This document shows, in pieces, positions 1-6,407 of a stretch of DNA of 11,615 nt. Location: the NCBI GenBank assembly GCA_028065135.1, contig JAPTWR010000024.1, forward strand, positions 1 to 11,615. Reading direction: 5' to 3'. The notes under the pieces are model-generated. The model worked only from the letters and a program-made list of their open reading frames with translations. It searched no databases and was not told where the DNA came from. The stretch is from Acidithiobacillus sp. (GTDB lineage: Bacteria > Pseudomonadota > Gammaproteobacteria > Acidithiobacillales > Acidithiobacillaceae). Made by a program: the position numbers and the translations under genes. How positions within the stretch are numbered: the stretch's first letter is position 1; every line of letters starts with the position of its first letter.

Positions 1-41
1 CTGTGAGTGTGGCACTGGTGTATTTTGGTGGTACATTTTTG

Positions 42-73
42 AAAAAAGGCTCAGGAGAATAACCTAAGCCTTT
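42..73 (-). terminator. Rho-independent terminator downstream of tRNA-Arg remnant
   Basis: Read on the minus strand, a stem of AAAGGCT/AGCCTTT (67-73 with 45-51), extended by AGG/CCT, closes a 7-base loop and is followed by a run of T (complement of the A run 42-47). It lies 8 bases beyond the CCA end of the tRNA remnant, where a tRNA transcript would terminate. This suggests that bases 1-81 are the original chromosomal flank. Confidence 0.75.
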
Positions 74-81
74 GTTTTATT

Positions 82-126
82 TGGTGCGCCTGGAGGGACT
101 CGAACCCCCGACCTACGGCTTAGAAG
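82..126 (-). tRNA. 3' half of tRNA-Arg(TCT), disrupted; probable attachment-site remnant
   Basis: On the minus strand this reads anticodon loop CTTCTAA (complement of 120-126, anticodon TCT), 3' anticodon strand, a T-arm with the TTCGAGT loop, acceptor strand ending GGCGC-A, and an encoded CCA at 82-84. The 5' half is absent: the bases beyond the loop (127-131) cannot pair with the 3' anticodon strand. Tyrosine-integrase elements commonly enter tRNA genes in the anticodon or T loop and leave a displaced 3' copy at one end. An intact tRNA-Arg copy is therefore expected at the other end of the island, outside the window. This remnant should not be functional as a tRNA. Confidence 0.8.
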
Positions 127-150
127 TCTGATGTAATGGCATCCGTCAGG

Positions 151-217
151 TTCCACGACTGTCCATGTAGTTATTGTAAAAGTCTGATATATAAGCTATA
201 GTCGTCCATGCTAGTCC
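151..217. other. Candidate integrase arm-type sites, left end
   Basis: GTCC motifs occur at 161-164, 204-207 and 214-217, with a TTCC variant at 151-154. They form two pairs, each spaced exactly 10 bp, between the tRNA remnant and the integrase gene. Two of them share the longer core GTCCATG. The reverse complement, GGAC, recurs at 10-bp spacing at 4529-4563. Helically phased short repeats close to a tRNA-derived core are typical of arm sites bound by the integrase N-terminal domain. Binding is inferred. Confidence 0.4.
174..202 (+). promoter_or_regulatory. Putative sigma70 promoter for the integrase gene
   Basis: TTGTAA (174-179) and TATAGT (197-202) are separated by 17 bp, a good match to sigma70 boxes, about 105 bases upstream of the integrase start. 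The candidate arm sites flank or touch it, so integrase could repress its own promoter. That last point is inference. Confidence 0.45.
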
Positions 218-308
218 GTAGTAAACCACTCGAAGCCGCCAACGAATGGGGAAGCAATGGGGAACGAGCAAGAGACCATAAAGCCGTAGTTCGATAGGGG
301 CAACACCT

Positions 309-1610
309 ATGCTGACCGTAAAACAGCTCGAAAGTGAAATTAAGCGAGCCGTCAGGAACAAACTTATCATCAAGATTTCAGATACCGATCGCCGAGGTCA
401 GGGTTCCTTACAAATCCGCATTTCAGAAAAAGGCCAAGCACGCTTTTATTACCGACATGTTAAAAATGACGGAAAACGAGACGATTATCCGCTTGGCAAT
501 TACGATCCGTCTGGCTCGAAAGGCTATACCCTTGAAAAAGCGCGGGATCGTTATGGAGAACTTGCAGCCATCTATCGTGGTGGGTCGAAAAATATAAGGG
601 AGCACCTGAACGACCTTGAAAAATCAGAGGCTGCGGTACGGCAAATTGAGGCAATGGCCGCCGAACAGAAAGAGGCTGGCAGCCTATGTGCTTTACTTAA
701 TGCGTATGTGGATCACCTAAAAACCCAAGGAAAGCCATCAGCGAAAGATGTTGGTAATTTCATTAAAAATCATGTCCTCGCGTTAAGCGACCTAGTGGAC
801 AGGCGAGCCAATGAACTGGGGCCACGTGACTTACGAATTATTTTCGATCGCCTCCAGCAACTTGGTCTGACACGTGTTCTCGGGAAAACACGTGCGGCGC
901 TCCATAGCGCATACAATCTGGCCGTAAGATCGGAGTTTGACAGCACGATTCCGGTGGTCTTTCGTATGTTTAAAGTCGAGTCAAACCCATTAGCCGCGCT
1001 CCCGACATTTAGCGCCCTCAGTAAACCTGGTGATCGCGTGCTGTCACACAACGAGCTTAAAGATTTGTTGATCCAGTTAGAAAGCAGCAATACAATGGCG
1101 GCTAAGGCTGTATTGGTGGCTATTTACTTAGGTGGACAGCGTCCTACTCAGCTTGCAAGGGTCACCAGCTCTGACGTAGATTTAGATCGCGGGATCATCA
1201 CATTACACGATAGCAAGGGTAAACGTGCCCATCCGCGATTGCACGCTTTACCACTTATTCCAAACGCCAAGTTAATCATCCAGGAGCTGCTTTTAGTAAA
1301 TGCCGATGCGGCGAGTTTGTTTTCAAGTGATGGGAAGACAATCCCTCATACCACTACACTTTCAAAATTAGTACATGTAATCAGTCGGGGAGCTTATCGC
1401 CTTGGAGATATTCGACGTACATGCGAAACAGAACTTGCAGCACTTGGAGTCGCTAAGGACCTACGCGCTCAGATCTTAAGTCATGAACTGGGTGGCATTC
1501 AGGTAAAGCATTATGACCGACACAACTACCTGGAAGAGAAAACCAACGCACTGCATATCTGGAATGATTTCTTACTCAAACTGATCGGTCATGATCATTC
1601 GTCCGATTAA
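309..1610 (+). CDS. Tyrosine-type integrase (P4/prophage-island family)
   Basis: A 433-aa site-specific recombinase expected to catalyse integration and excision of the element at tRNA-Arg. The N-terminal region (about 1-95) looks like the arm-DNA-binding domain of this family, followed by a core-binding region (about 125-225) and the catalytic domain (about 240-425). Visible catalytic residues are R278 in GGQRPTQLARV, R369 in GDIRRT, H392 in LSH and the nucleophile Y402 in HYDRH. The usual box II His is Gly (G366), a variation also seen in relatives carrying a 'RDIRRT'-type motif. The ATG has an AGGGG ribosome site at 296-300. Length is normal for the family and no frameshift is seen. Its position beside the broken tRNA supports the role. 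The target site is inferred from context. Confidence 0.93.
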   Translation: MLTVKQLESEIKRAVRNKLIIKISDTDRRGQGSLQIRISEKGQARFYYRHVKNDGKRDDYPLGNYDPSGSKGYTLEKARDRYGELAAIYRGGSKNIREHLNDLEKSEAAVRQIEAMAAEQKEAGSLCALLNAYVDHLKTQGKPSAKDVGNFIKNHVLALSDLVDRRANELGPRDLRIIFDRLQQLGLTRVLGKTRAALHSAYNLAVRSEFDSTIPVVFRMFKVESNPLAALPTFSALSKPGDRVLSHNELKDLLIQLESSNTMAAKAVLVAIYLGGQRPTQLARVTSSDVDLDRGIITLHDSKGKRAHPRLHALPLIPNAKLIIQELLLVNADAASLFSSDGKTIPHTTTLSKLVHVISRGAYRLGDIRRTCETELAALGVAKDLRAQILSHELGGIQVKHYDRHNYLEEKTNALHIWNDFLLKLIGHDHSSD

Positions 1611-1625
1611 TTTAATATTATATCC

Positions 1626-1666
1626 AAAAAAACCACGCCATCAAGATGGTCAATGATGGAGTGGTT
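1626..1666 (-). terminator. Rho-independent terminator of the AlpA-like gene
   Basis: A 13-base-arm hairpin (1631-1643 with 1654-1666, one G/A mismatch, 10-base loop) is followed on the minus strand by seven T residues (complement of 1626-1632). It lies about 75 bases past the stop of the minus-strand AlpA-like gene. On the plus strand no T-tract follows, so it would terminate the integrase transcript poorly. Confidence 0.8.
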
Positions 1667-1741
1667 GTTCACAGCCTTTCGCTTAAGAGAGAAAGCTACC
1701 GGTGCACAATATAACAGCACTCAACTACATGGAAATTAAAG

Positions 1742-2158
1742 TCAAGTTAGTTCATTGACCCATTTCATTATTTCATTGTACGAACATCTGGCGCGACGAC
1801 CAAGACTTTTAGATGTTCTCCTTTTCGGAAATGTTGGATCGTAGTTTTTGTGGTTTCTGTTCTGCTTATCGTAAACAGAGGTTCTGCACAGCTTCGTCAG
1901 CATGCAAACTTCCTTTATGTCAACAAGCCTGTCTGCATGTGGAATATAATTACTCTTAGAATTAGACTCTGGTGTAATACGTAGGCTCTGACAAGAGAAA
2001 TCAAGCCCGGCATTGATGTTAGTTGATGCTTCTGCGGTGATCGTATTGAAGCATAATCCTGCCAAGCCCCCATGGTGCTCAGCGGCATCATTCGACCTAG
2101 CCAATAGAGAGTCCAACGAAATATTAGACGTTGCATTGAATATTAACGGGTAAGACAT
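1742..2158 (-). CDS. AlpA-like regulator/excisionase with N-terminal extension
   Basis: A 138-aa protein whose C-terminal 60 residues match the AlpA/MerR-like winged helix fold. DIKEVCMLTKLCRTSVYDK (about 80-98) forms the helix-turn-helix, and FPKRR...GRRARCSYNEIMKWVNEL (about 110-137) is the wing and last helix. AlpA proteins regulate integrase or act as excisionase in P4-like elements; the position opposite the integrase fits. The ATG at 2158 is preferred because the minus strand has CAGGAGA just upstream; an in-frame ATG at 2212 has no such site. The first 75 residues are not recognised and are unusual, since most AlpA proteins are only about 70 aa. A terminator follows the gene. Confidence 0.7.
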   Translation of the reverse strand: MSYPLIFNATSNISLDSLLARSNDAAEHHGGLAGLCFNTITAEASTNINAGLDFSCQSLRITPESNSKSNYIPHADRLVDIKEVCMLTKLCRTSVYDKQNRNHKNYDPTFPKRRTSKSLGRRARCSYNEIMKWVNELT

Positions 2159-2697
2159 AAATCTCCTGAATAAATAATTGAAAATTGTTAGTCGATGCGC
2201 AGCATTGTTCATGCGGAAAGGGCATACGACACGAGTTTTACAACAAATACCGACTAAGCTTCTTGTTTAATAACAGCAAATTGGAATCTTGGCGTCCGTA
2301 GACTGGATTGGCCTTGGACGCGATATATGAATTGTCCTCTCGCACGCGAACTTGCTGCGAGGGTGGAGCCTTTTGATTTGGTCATGTAAATAACCGCGTC
2401 AGGCGCCGTATTGTGTTGCTTGCTATTTATGTCTCGGCAATTTCACCGAGCTTGCGGACCAAGGCCGCGTTATCCTGTCGCCCTTGACCCTTTAGAGGTT
2501 GCATCGGACGCCAGCTAATAGGTCCATTTCAGCGTATTTCACACTCCCGGTCAAGCAGCTGCGGTTCCACGCATCCCAGATTGGTTCGATCAAGGCCCCA
2601 GCATATTCTTTTCGTTGCAGATACAGTCAAGAAGAAGCCAAGGGGGGCGATCAGGCAGGGCCATGAGAAGCCCGCCATTTTGATTGGATACACACAA
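2159..2697. other. Gene-poor stretch between AlpA-like and DUF3987 genes; possible decayed phage genes
   Basis: No intact gene is supported in these 539 bases. On the minus strand there are short open stretches without ribosome sites. One is a 43-codon ORF at 2254-2385 starting MTKSKGSTLAASSR, faintly reminiscent of Icd/Ash-type satellite proteins. Another is a 25-codon ORF at 2427-2504. A stretch around 2500-2630 contains EPIWDAWNRSCLTGSV, which vaguely resembles the C-terminal part of lambda-type portal proteins. Stops break all of them. The first part (2159-2212) is the leader of the AlpA-like gene. I read this as decayed sequence; the named resemblances are weak. Confidence 0.35.
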
Positions 2698-4179
2698 TCA
2701 TATTGCGTTCTGCTCCAATGGCGTACCGTTTACAACCTGATAGCCCGTGCGTAATCGACCAGATCGAGCACCAGGAAGTTTAACTGTGTTTATCCGCATA
2801 TTCGACTGTAGGATGTTGATGATTGGCTCAAGAAACTTTTTACTGCGCAACATATATGGGCCATATTGCATCAGTTCCCGGTGATTTATATAGCGCATGC
2901 CGCCATTAGACGCGCGTACGAGCCAGGATAATAACTCGTTGGCTTCCAACATCATTTGCGAAGGTACGTATTTCGATGAAAATATGGCCACATATTGATC
3001 AAGATTCATGCACATAAAAGAAAATGCTCTTTGGGCATTCAGCAAGCTAACTTCTTCGCAATTAGAATCCTGGAATAGTTCATAAATTGCAGCTATCCGA
3101 CAGGCGTACTCAATGAACTTACTCGCGCACTCACGAATATAAAACAATGAGCCAGTAAACCCCATTTGGAACTCAATTTCGTTAGCTTGTTGCATTAAAA
3201 AACTCCTTGCCTCTTGGCTCAGCCTTACAATACGGCGTTCTGGAATAGGCTGTTGTCCATCACCCAACTGAAGAGTCAGTGCATCCGTGATTTTCTTGTC
3301 GTAAGTGGAGAGCGCTTCGTTATTGAACGCATCCAGTTGATTCCCTATCGGTCGATCACCAACATTAGATTGGGGGCGGATAATGATAAATCGGCCGCTC
3401 AATCCGCTATTCCGAAATTCGTCTCCCCGCTCCATGATGAACTTGTCGAAATAGTTTTCTTGCGTCAGTAAAACCATGCTCAATCGCGGGTCGTAAATTG
3501 TGAATGATTCGTCGGCGCGGACATTATTAATATCTTCACCGGACCACAATGATGAATAAAACGGCATTGAGCTTATGATTTCTTTGTTCAACACATGACC
3601 ACTATCACTGGATGCCACGACGCCAAAAGGGTAGGAATTTTTAAATTTCTGCTTTAAACCCGCTGGAGTAATATCGTCACTTATGAGGTTGGAACTCCGA
3701 GGTGGCACTGGGCGCTCATTCCGATGCTCCTCGATTCGCTCGTCGATTTCAGAAGTGTCCGCATTCTTGGCAATTATGTTTGCCCTTTTCTTATTGAGAT
3801 GCGACGCCGTCTGCGTCCATGCGGATAAATTTTCGCGATAACTGGTTTTGCAGTCGTCGGCAATTTTAGATATTTTCCGCGAATAATCCATAATGGGCCC
3901 AAAAATATTTTTGAGCGTGCTCGTTTTGCCCTCGCCTGAAGCAACGGACGCAAGAAGGTACACGGAAAGAGGAATCGAGCCGCCGTTCAAACCCTCGACA
4001 TCAGCCATTCCTTGAAACGTTGTTGCGAGTGCGGTAACCAGAAGCGATGAAATCATTGCCCCTGGGCCATGCGTAATATTTTGCACGCCCTTTGCTATAT
4101 CGAGAAGCTCCGGTGGAAATGCGTCATAGTGGAAACCAGGCCCTGCGACTAATTGTGTTCGAAAACTGTAATTTTCCAT
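2698..4179 (-). CDS. DUF3987 / YfjI-family P-loop protein
   Basis: A 493-aa protein. After an N-terminal FPPELLDIA segment (21-29) it has LSVYLLASVASGEGKTS (71-87), where GEGKTS is a Walker A-like loop. Further family-like segments include LISDDITPAGLKQKF and the VVASSDSGHVL region in the middle, and RLSMVLLTQ. DUF3987/YfjI proteins occur in P4-like satellites, prophages and islands and are thought to be replication-associated helicase or primase-like ATPases; the biochemical role is not firmly established. The ATG has an AAGGGG site immediately upstream on its strand. Length is usual for the family. The gene is on the same strand as the AlpA-like gene, separated by decayed sequence. Confidence 0.8.
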   Translation of the reverse strand: MENYSFRTQLVAGPGFHYDAFPPELLDIAKGVQNITHGPGAMISSLLVTALATTFQGMADVEGLNGGSIPLSVYLLASVASGEGKTSTLKNIFGPIMDYSRKISKIADDCKTSYRENLSAWTQTASHLNKKRANIIAKNADTSEIDERIEEHRNERPVPPRSSNLISDDITPAGLKQKFKNSYPFGVVASSDSGHVLNKEIISSMPFYSSLWSGEDINNVRADESFTIYDPRLSMVLLTQENYFDKFIMERGDEFRNSGLSGRFIIIRPQSNVGDRPIGNQLDAFNNEALSTYDKKITDALTLQLGDGQQPIPERRIVRLSQEARSFLMQQANEIEFQMGFTGSLFYIRECASKFIEYACRIAAIYELFQDSNCEEVSLLNAQRAFSFMCMNLDQYVAIFSSKYVPSQMMLEANELLSWLVRASNGGMRYINHRELMQYGPYMLRSKKFLEPIINILQSNMRINTVKLPGARSGRLRTGYQVVNGTPLEQNAI

Positions 4180-4528
4180 TTAAATCCCCTTCAATAAATC
4201 ATCACAACCTCATGGTTTCGATTCTGAAAACACGTCGATAAATACTTCAGTAAAAGACAAAAATAATGGCCTCCTTTTGTTGGTCAACTTGATTCTTTGC
4301 TTGTCTGATCATGGCAGACTGGACGTCTCAATACTGCAGTTCTGGTTTCTGTTTTACGTATTCGATAATTCCTCCTTTTAGATTCCTGTTAATAATAAAT
4401 ACCGCCTAATGAATGTTTGTACAACTCTAACCCTTCGTAGCCTCTGAAAAGCCAAATTATGCATCACCAGATTTGGCGTGTCAATGATAAACACGAGCAA
4501 AAACAGTATGTTGAGTGCGTACCCCTGT

Positions 4529-4563
4529 GGACTCCTATGGACATTTGCGGACAACAATGGACA
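4529..4563 (+). repeat. Four GGAC repeats at exact 10-bp phase; candidate protein-binding array
   Basis: TGGAC at 4529, TGGAC at 4539, CGGAC at 4549 and TGGAC at 4559 are exactly one helical turn apart. The same motif in reverse orientation occurs at 151-217 beside the integrase. This arrangement suggests arm-type integrase sites at the two ends of one element, or a binding array for the AlpA-like or DUF3987 protein. The spacing is seen directly; the function is inferred. Confidence 0.5.
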
Positions 4564-4872
4564 GGTGATAGGTGAGCTTATAGTTTGCAATGCCATCAAA
4601 AAAATAAAAAACACCTCAAATATTTCAACTTCCAGGGCTTGGTGTTTGAACGGCTTTCTGCCTTCCTTATCGTGGCGAATATCGTGTGATAATACCTATG
4701 TTTCTGCGAGATTTTGCTACTTTTAGCAAAGTTAGCTTGATTATCCTCGCCTGCCTGCCAGTAATAGCGGGTCTGAGTCGCCTCAAGCTTGAGGGCATCG
4801 AATCGCTGTATATCAGTCTGTGCAGGATCTCTTTCACCTTAATCCTAGATAAAAACAGTCACATATAACTTA

Positions 4873-4910
4873 CATGGTCAGGCGCATTCGCAGTGAATGA
4901 CCCTGCCATG
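4873..4910 (+). promoter_or_regulatory. Hairpin in the leader of the zinc-ribbon/glycine-zipper gene
   Basis: CATGG(T)CAGG (4873-4882) pairs with CCTGCCATG (4902-4910), and an inner CATTC/GAATG pair closes over GCAGT. It ends 42 bases before the ATG and has no T-tract, so it is not an ordinary terminator. It could be a leader RNA structure or an operator dyad. A TATAAC just upstream (4864-4869) may be a -10 box, but no good -35 is seen. Confidence 0.4.
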
Positions 4911-4952
4911 GTCAATATCTGCCACTTTTTGTGCAGAAAGAAGGAGTTAGAA

Positions 4953-5270
4953 ATGATTTGTCCGCACTGTGAATCAAGTCGAGTGATTACTCGAAACTGG
5001 GGTAAGCGCCTAGGTTGTGCCGTAGGCTCAGCTGCCGGTGCCGTTGTGGGTTCTACTTCAGCAATTTCAGGGCGTAAATTTGGTGCAGGAATCGAAGATT
5101 TTGGTGGACCTACTGGGATGGCTGTCGGTGGAGTGGCCAGTGCCGTGCTGGGTGGGCTGCTGGGTGCGGCATCTGGTTGTGCCGCAGGTGAGGAAGCCGG
5201 TCAGGTCTTTGACGGCCGGATTTTCGATATCTACGCTTGCGTGGCGTGTGGTTACACATTCAATCAGTAA
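4953..5270 (+). CDS. Small zinc-ribbon protein with glycine-zipper core
   Basis: A 105-aa protein. It opens with a CPHC knuckle (C3, C6) and closes with CVACG (C96, C99), which together could form one zinc ribbon. Between them (about 21-80) is a Gly/Ala-rich stretch with many G-x3-G spacings, like glycine-zipper membrane segments. A membrane-associated metal-binding protein is likely, but the function is unknown. The start at 4953 is chosen for the AAGGAG site 6 bases upstream; an upstream in-frame ATG at 4893 would add 20 residues but lacks this site. A strong terminator follows, then the DUF932 gene. Confidence 0.75.
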   Translation: MICPHCESSRVITRNWGKRLGCAVGSAAGAVVGSTSAISGRKFGAGIEDFGGPTGMAVGGVASAVLGGLLGAASGCAAGEEAGQVFDGRIFDIYACVACGYTFNQ

Positions 5271-5295
5271 CTAGCTATATTTGCAGCATATTACA

Positions 5296-5330
5296 GGCCC
5301 CAGGGGATAGTCCTCTGGGGCCTTTTCTTT
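5296..5330 (+). terminator. Strong Rho-independent terminator between zinc-ribbon and DUF932 genes
   Basis: An 11-bp GC-rich stem (5296-5306 with 5312-5322, one G-T pair) closes an ATAGT loop and is followed by TTTTCTTT. It lies 25 bases after one stop codon and only 31 bases before the DUF932 ATG. That leaves no room for a promoter in between, so DUF932 expression probably depends on read-through. Confidence 0.88.
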
Positions 5331-5353
5331 GTCTTTCATATGGAGAATTCATC

Positions 5354-6310
5354 ATGGCACATCTTGTAGAAAATATGGCATTTACGAGGCAAACACCGTG
5401 GCACGGATTGGGTAATCGATTGCCAGAAAAGCAGCCTTTAGAAGTCTGGCTCGAAGCGGCTGGTATGGACTGGGAGATCAAGACTACCGACGTGCTGTTT
5501 CGTGTCGGCATGGGCAGTAACTTCAACGTGCACCCCAACCCTGATGCTAAGGTGCTGTATCGCTCGGATACGCTGGCTCCATTGTCTGTGGTATCGCCCC
5601 GCTACAAAGTCGTTCAACCGAAGGAGATATTGGAGTTTTATCGGGATCTGGTATCAATCGGTGGGTTTGAGCTGGAAACAGCTGGTGTCCTGAAAGATGG
5701 CAAGAAACTTTGGGCACTGGCCAAGACCGGAGAGGAAACTGTCCTCAAAGGTGGAGACCGGGTAAAGGGCTATCTATTGTTGGCTACCAGCTGCGATGGC
5801 ACGTTGGCGACGACCGCCCAATTCACTTCGGTCCGCGTGGTCTGCAATAACACCCTGCAGATCGCTACCGATGATCGAGTGGGCGCTATTAAGGTCCCGC
5901 ACTCGACCAAGTTTGATCCGATGGCCGTCAAGCAGGCTCTGGGTGTCGGTGCCTCTGCCTGGGAAGCGTTTGAGGAGAAGGCTCAGGTATTGGCTAGTCG
6001 TAAAGTGAACAGAATGGACGTCACTAAATTCGTCATTGATGTACTTGGAGATCGTAACGCACCTATTGCTGAGCAGCCCAATGAGAAGGCGCTGAAGACG
6101 GTCATTGAGCTTTATGCTGGCAATGGTAAGGGCAGCAGTCTGGCTTCCTCTGAGGGCACGGCATGGGGCCTAGTGAACGCCGTGACGGAGTATGTGGATC
6201 ATCATCGAAGAGCTCGGAGCCAAGATTATCGTTTGGACTCTGCTTGGTTTGGTCAAGGTGCGGGCATCAAGGAAAAAGCCTGGATGGAGGCACTAAAGCT
6301 GGTGGCCTGA
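5354..6310 (+). CDS. DUF932 family protein (TIGR03299-like phage/plasmid protein)
   Basis: A 318-aa protein with the family signature TPWHGLG near the N-terminus (14-20), the SPRYKVVQPKEILEFYRDL segment (about 81-99) and RVVCNNTL (161-168). DUF932 proteins are common on plasmids, phages and integrative elements; their molecular function is not established. The ATG at 5354 has GGAG at 5342-5345 and gives the usual N-terminus; the open frame extends upstream to 5237 across the terminator, which would add unrelated residues. It is bracketed by hairpins and followed by a YqaJ exonuclease, a frequent neighbour, which suggests a role in DNA processing or recombination. That role is inference. Confidence 0.88.
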   Translation: MAHLVENMAFTRQTPWHGLGNRLPEKQPLEVWLEAAGMDWEIKTTDVLFRVGMGSNFNVHPNPDAKVLYRSDTLAPLSVVSPRYKVVQPKEILEFYRDLVSIGGFELETAGVLKDGKKLWALAKTGEETVLKGGDRVKGYLLLATSCDGTLATTAQFTSVRVVCNNTLQIATDDRVGAIKVPHSTKFDPMAVKQALGVGASAWEAFEEKAQVLASRKVNRMDVTKFVIDVLGDRNAPIAEQPNEKALKTVIELYAGNGKGSSLASSEGTAWGLVNAVTEYVDHHRRARSQDYRLDSAWFGQGAGIKEKAWMEALKLVA

Positions 6311-6356
6311 TGGTTCCCCGGTTATTAACGAATACATGCGGTATGTCCAACCTACT

Positions 6357-6390
6357 AAGCCTTTTCCGGGATATCCGGAAGAGGCTTTTT
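6357..6390 (+). terminator. Rho-independent terminator between DUF932 and YqaJ genes
   Basis: A 13-bp stem (6357-6369 with 6375-6387, one G-T pair) over a GATAT loop ends in a T run (6386-6390). It stops 7 bases before the GGAGG site of the YqaJ gene. As with the hairpin before DUF932, the next gene has no space for its own promoter, so partial read-through or antitermination is likely. Confidence 0.85.
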
Positions 6391-6407
6391 AACATCTGGA
6401 GGTCATC

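Larger units (their letters stand above)
4180..4952. other. Intergenic region with repeats and hairpins, no supported gene
   Basis: These 773 bases separate the minus-strand satellite genes from the plus-strand cluster. Both strands have open frames of 60-82 codons, but the start codons lack ribosome sites and no family is recognisable, so I do not call them. The region holds the 10-bp phased GGAC row (4529-4563), a perfect 7-bp-arm hairpin (TTTGCTA/TAGCAAA, 4713-4730) and a longer hairpin (4873-4910). On the minus strand, two AAAAGGAGG motifs (around 4270 and 4375) stand upstream of the DUF3987 gene without a following ATG. It probably contains the promoters of both flanking transcription units. 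Confidence 0.5.

Noticed and set aside
82..165. Complete tRNA-Arg gene
   Set aside because: The bases upstream of the anticodon loop on the minus strand do not form the 5' anticodon stem, D-arm or acceptor strand.
770..1090. 106-codon minus-strand frame inside the integrase gene
   Set aside because: It is antisense to a well-supported integrase and has no features of its own.
4529..4563. CRISPR array or plasmid iterons
   Set aside because: The repeat unit is only 4-5 bases at a 10-bp period; CRISPR repeats and replication iterons are longer.
4378..4614. 78-codon minus-strand open frame
   Set aside because: No ribosome site, no family features, and it crosses the phased GGAC repeats.
4478..4868. 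Overlapping plus-strand frames of 82 and 60 codons
   Set aside because: Neither start has a ribosome site; the translations show no domain and they cover the repeat and hairpin region.
5237..5353. N-terminal extension of the DUF932 frame
   Set aside because: It would read through a strong terminator; ATG 5354 has a ribosome site and gives the usual DUF932 N-terminus.
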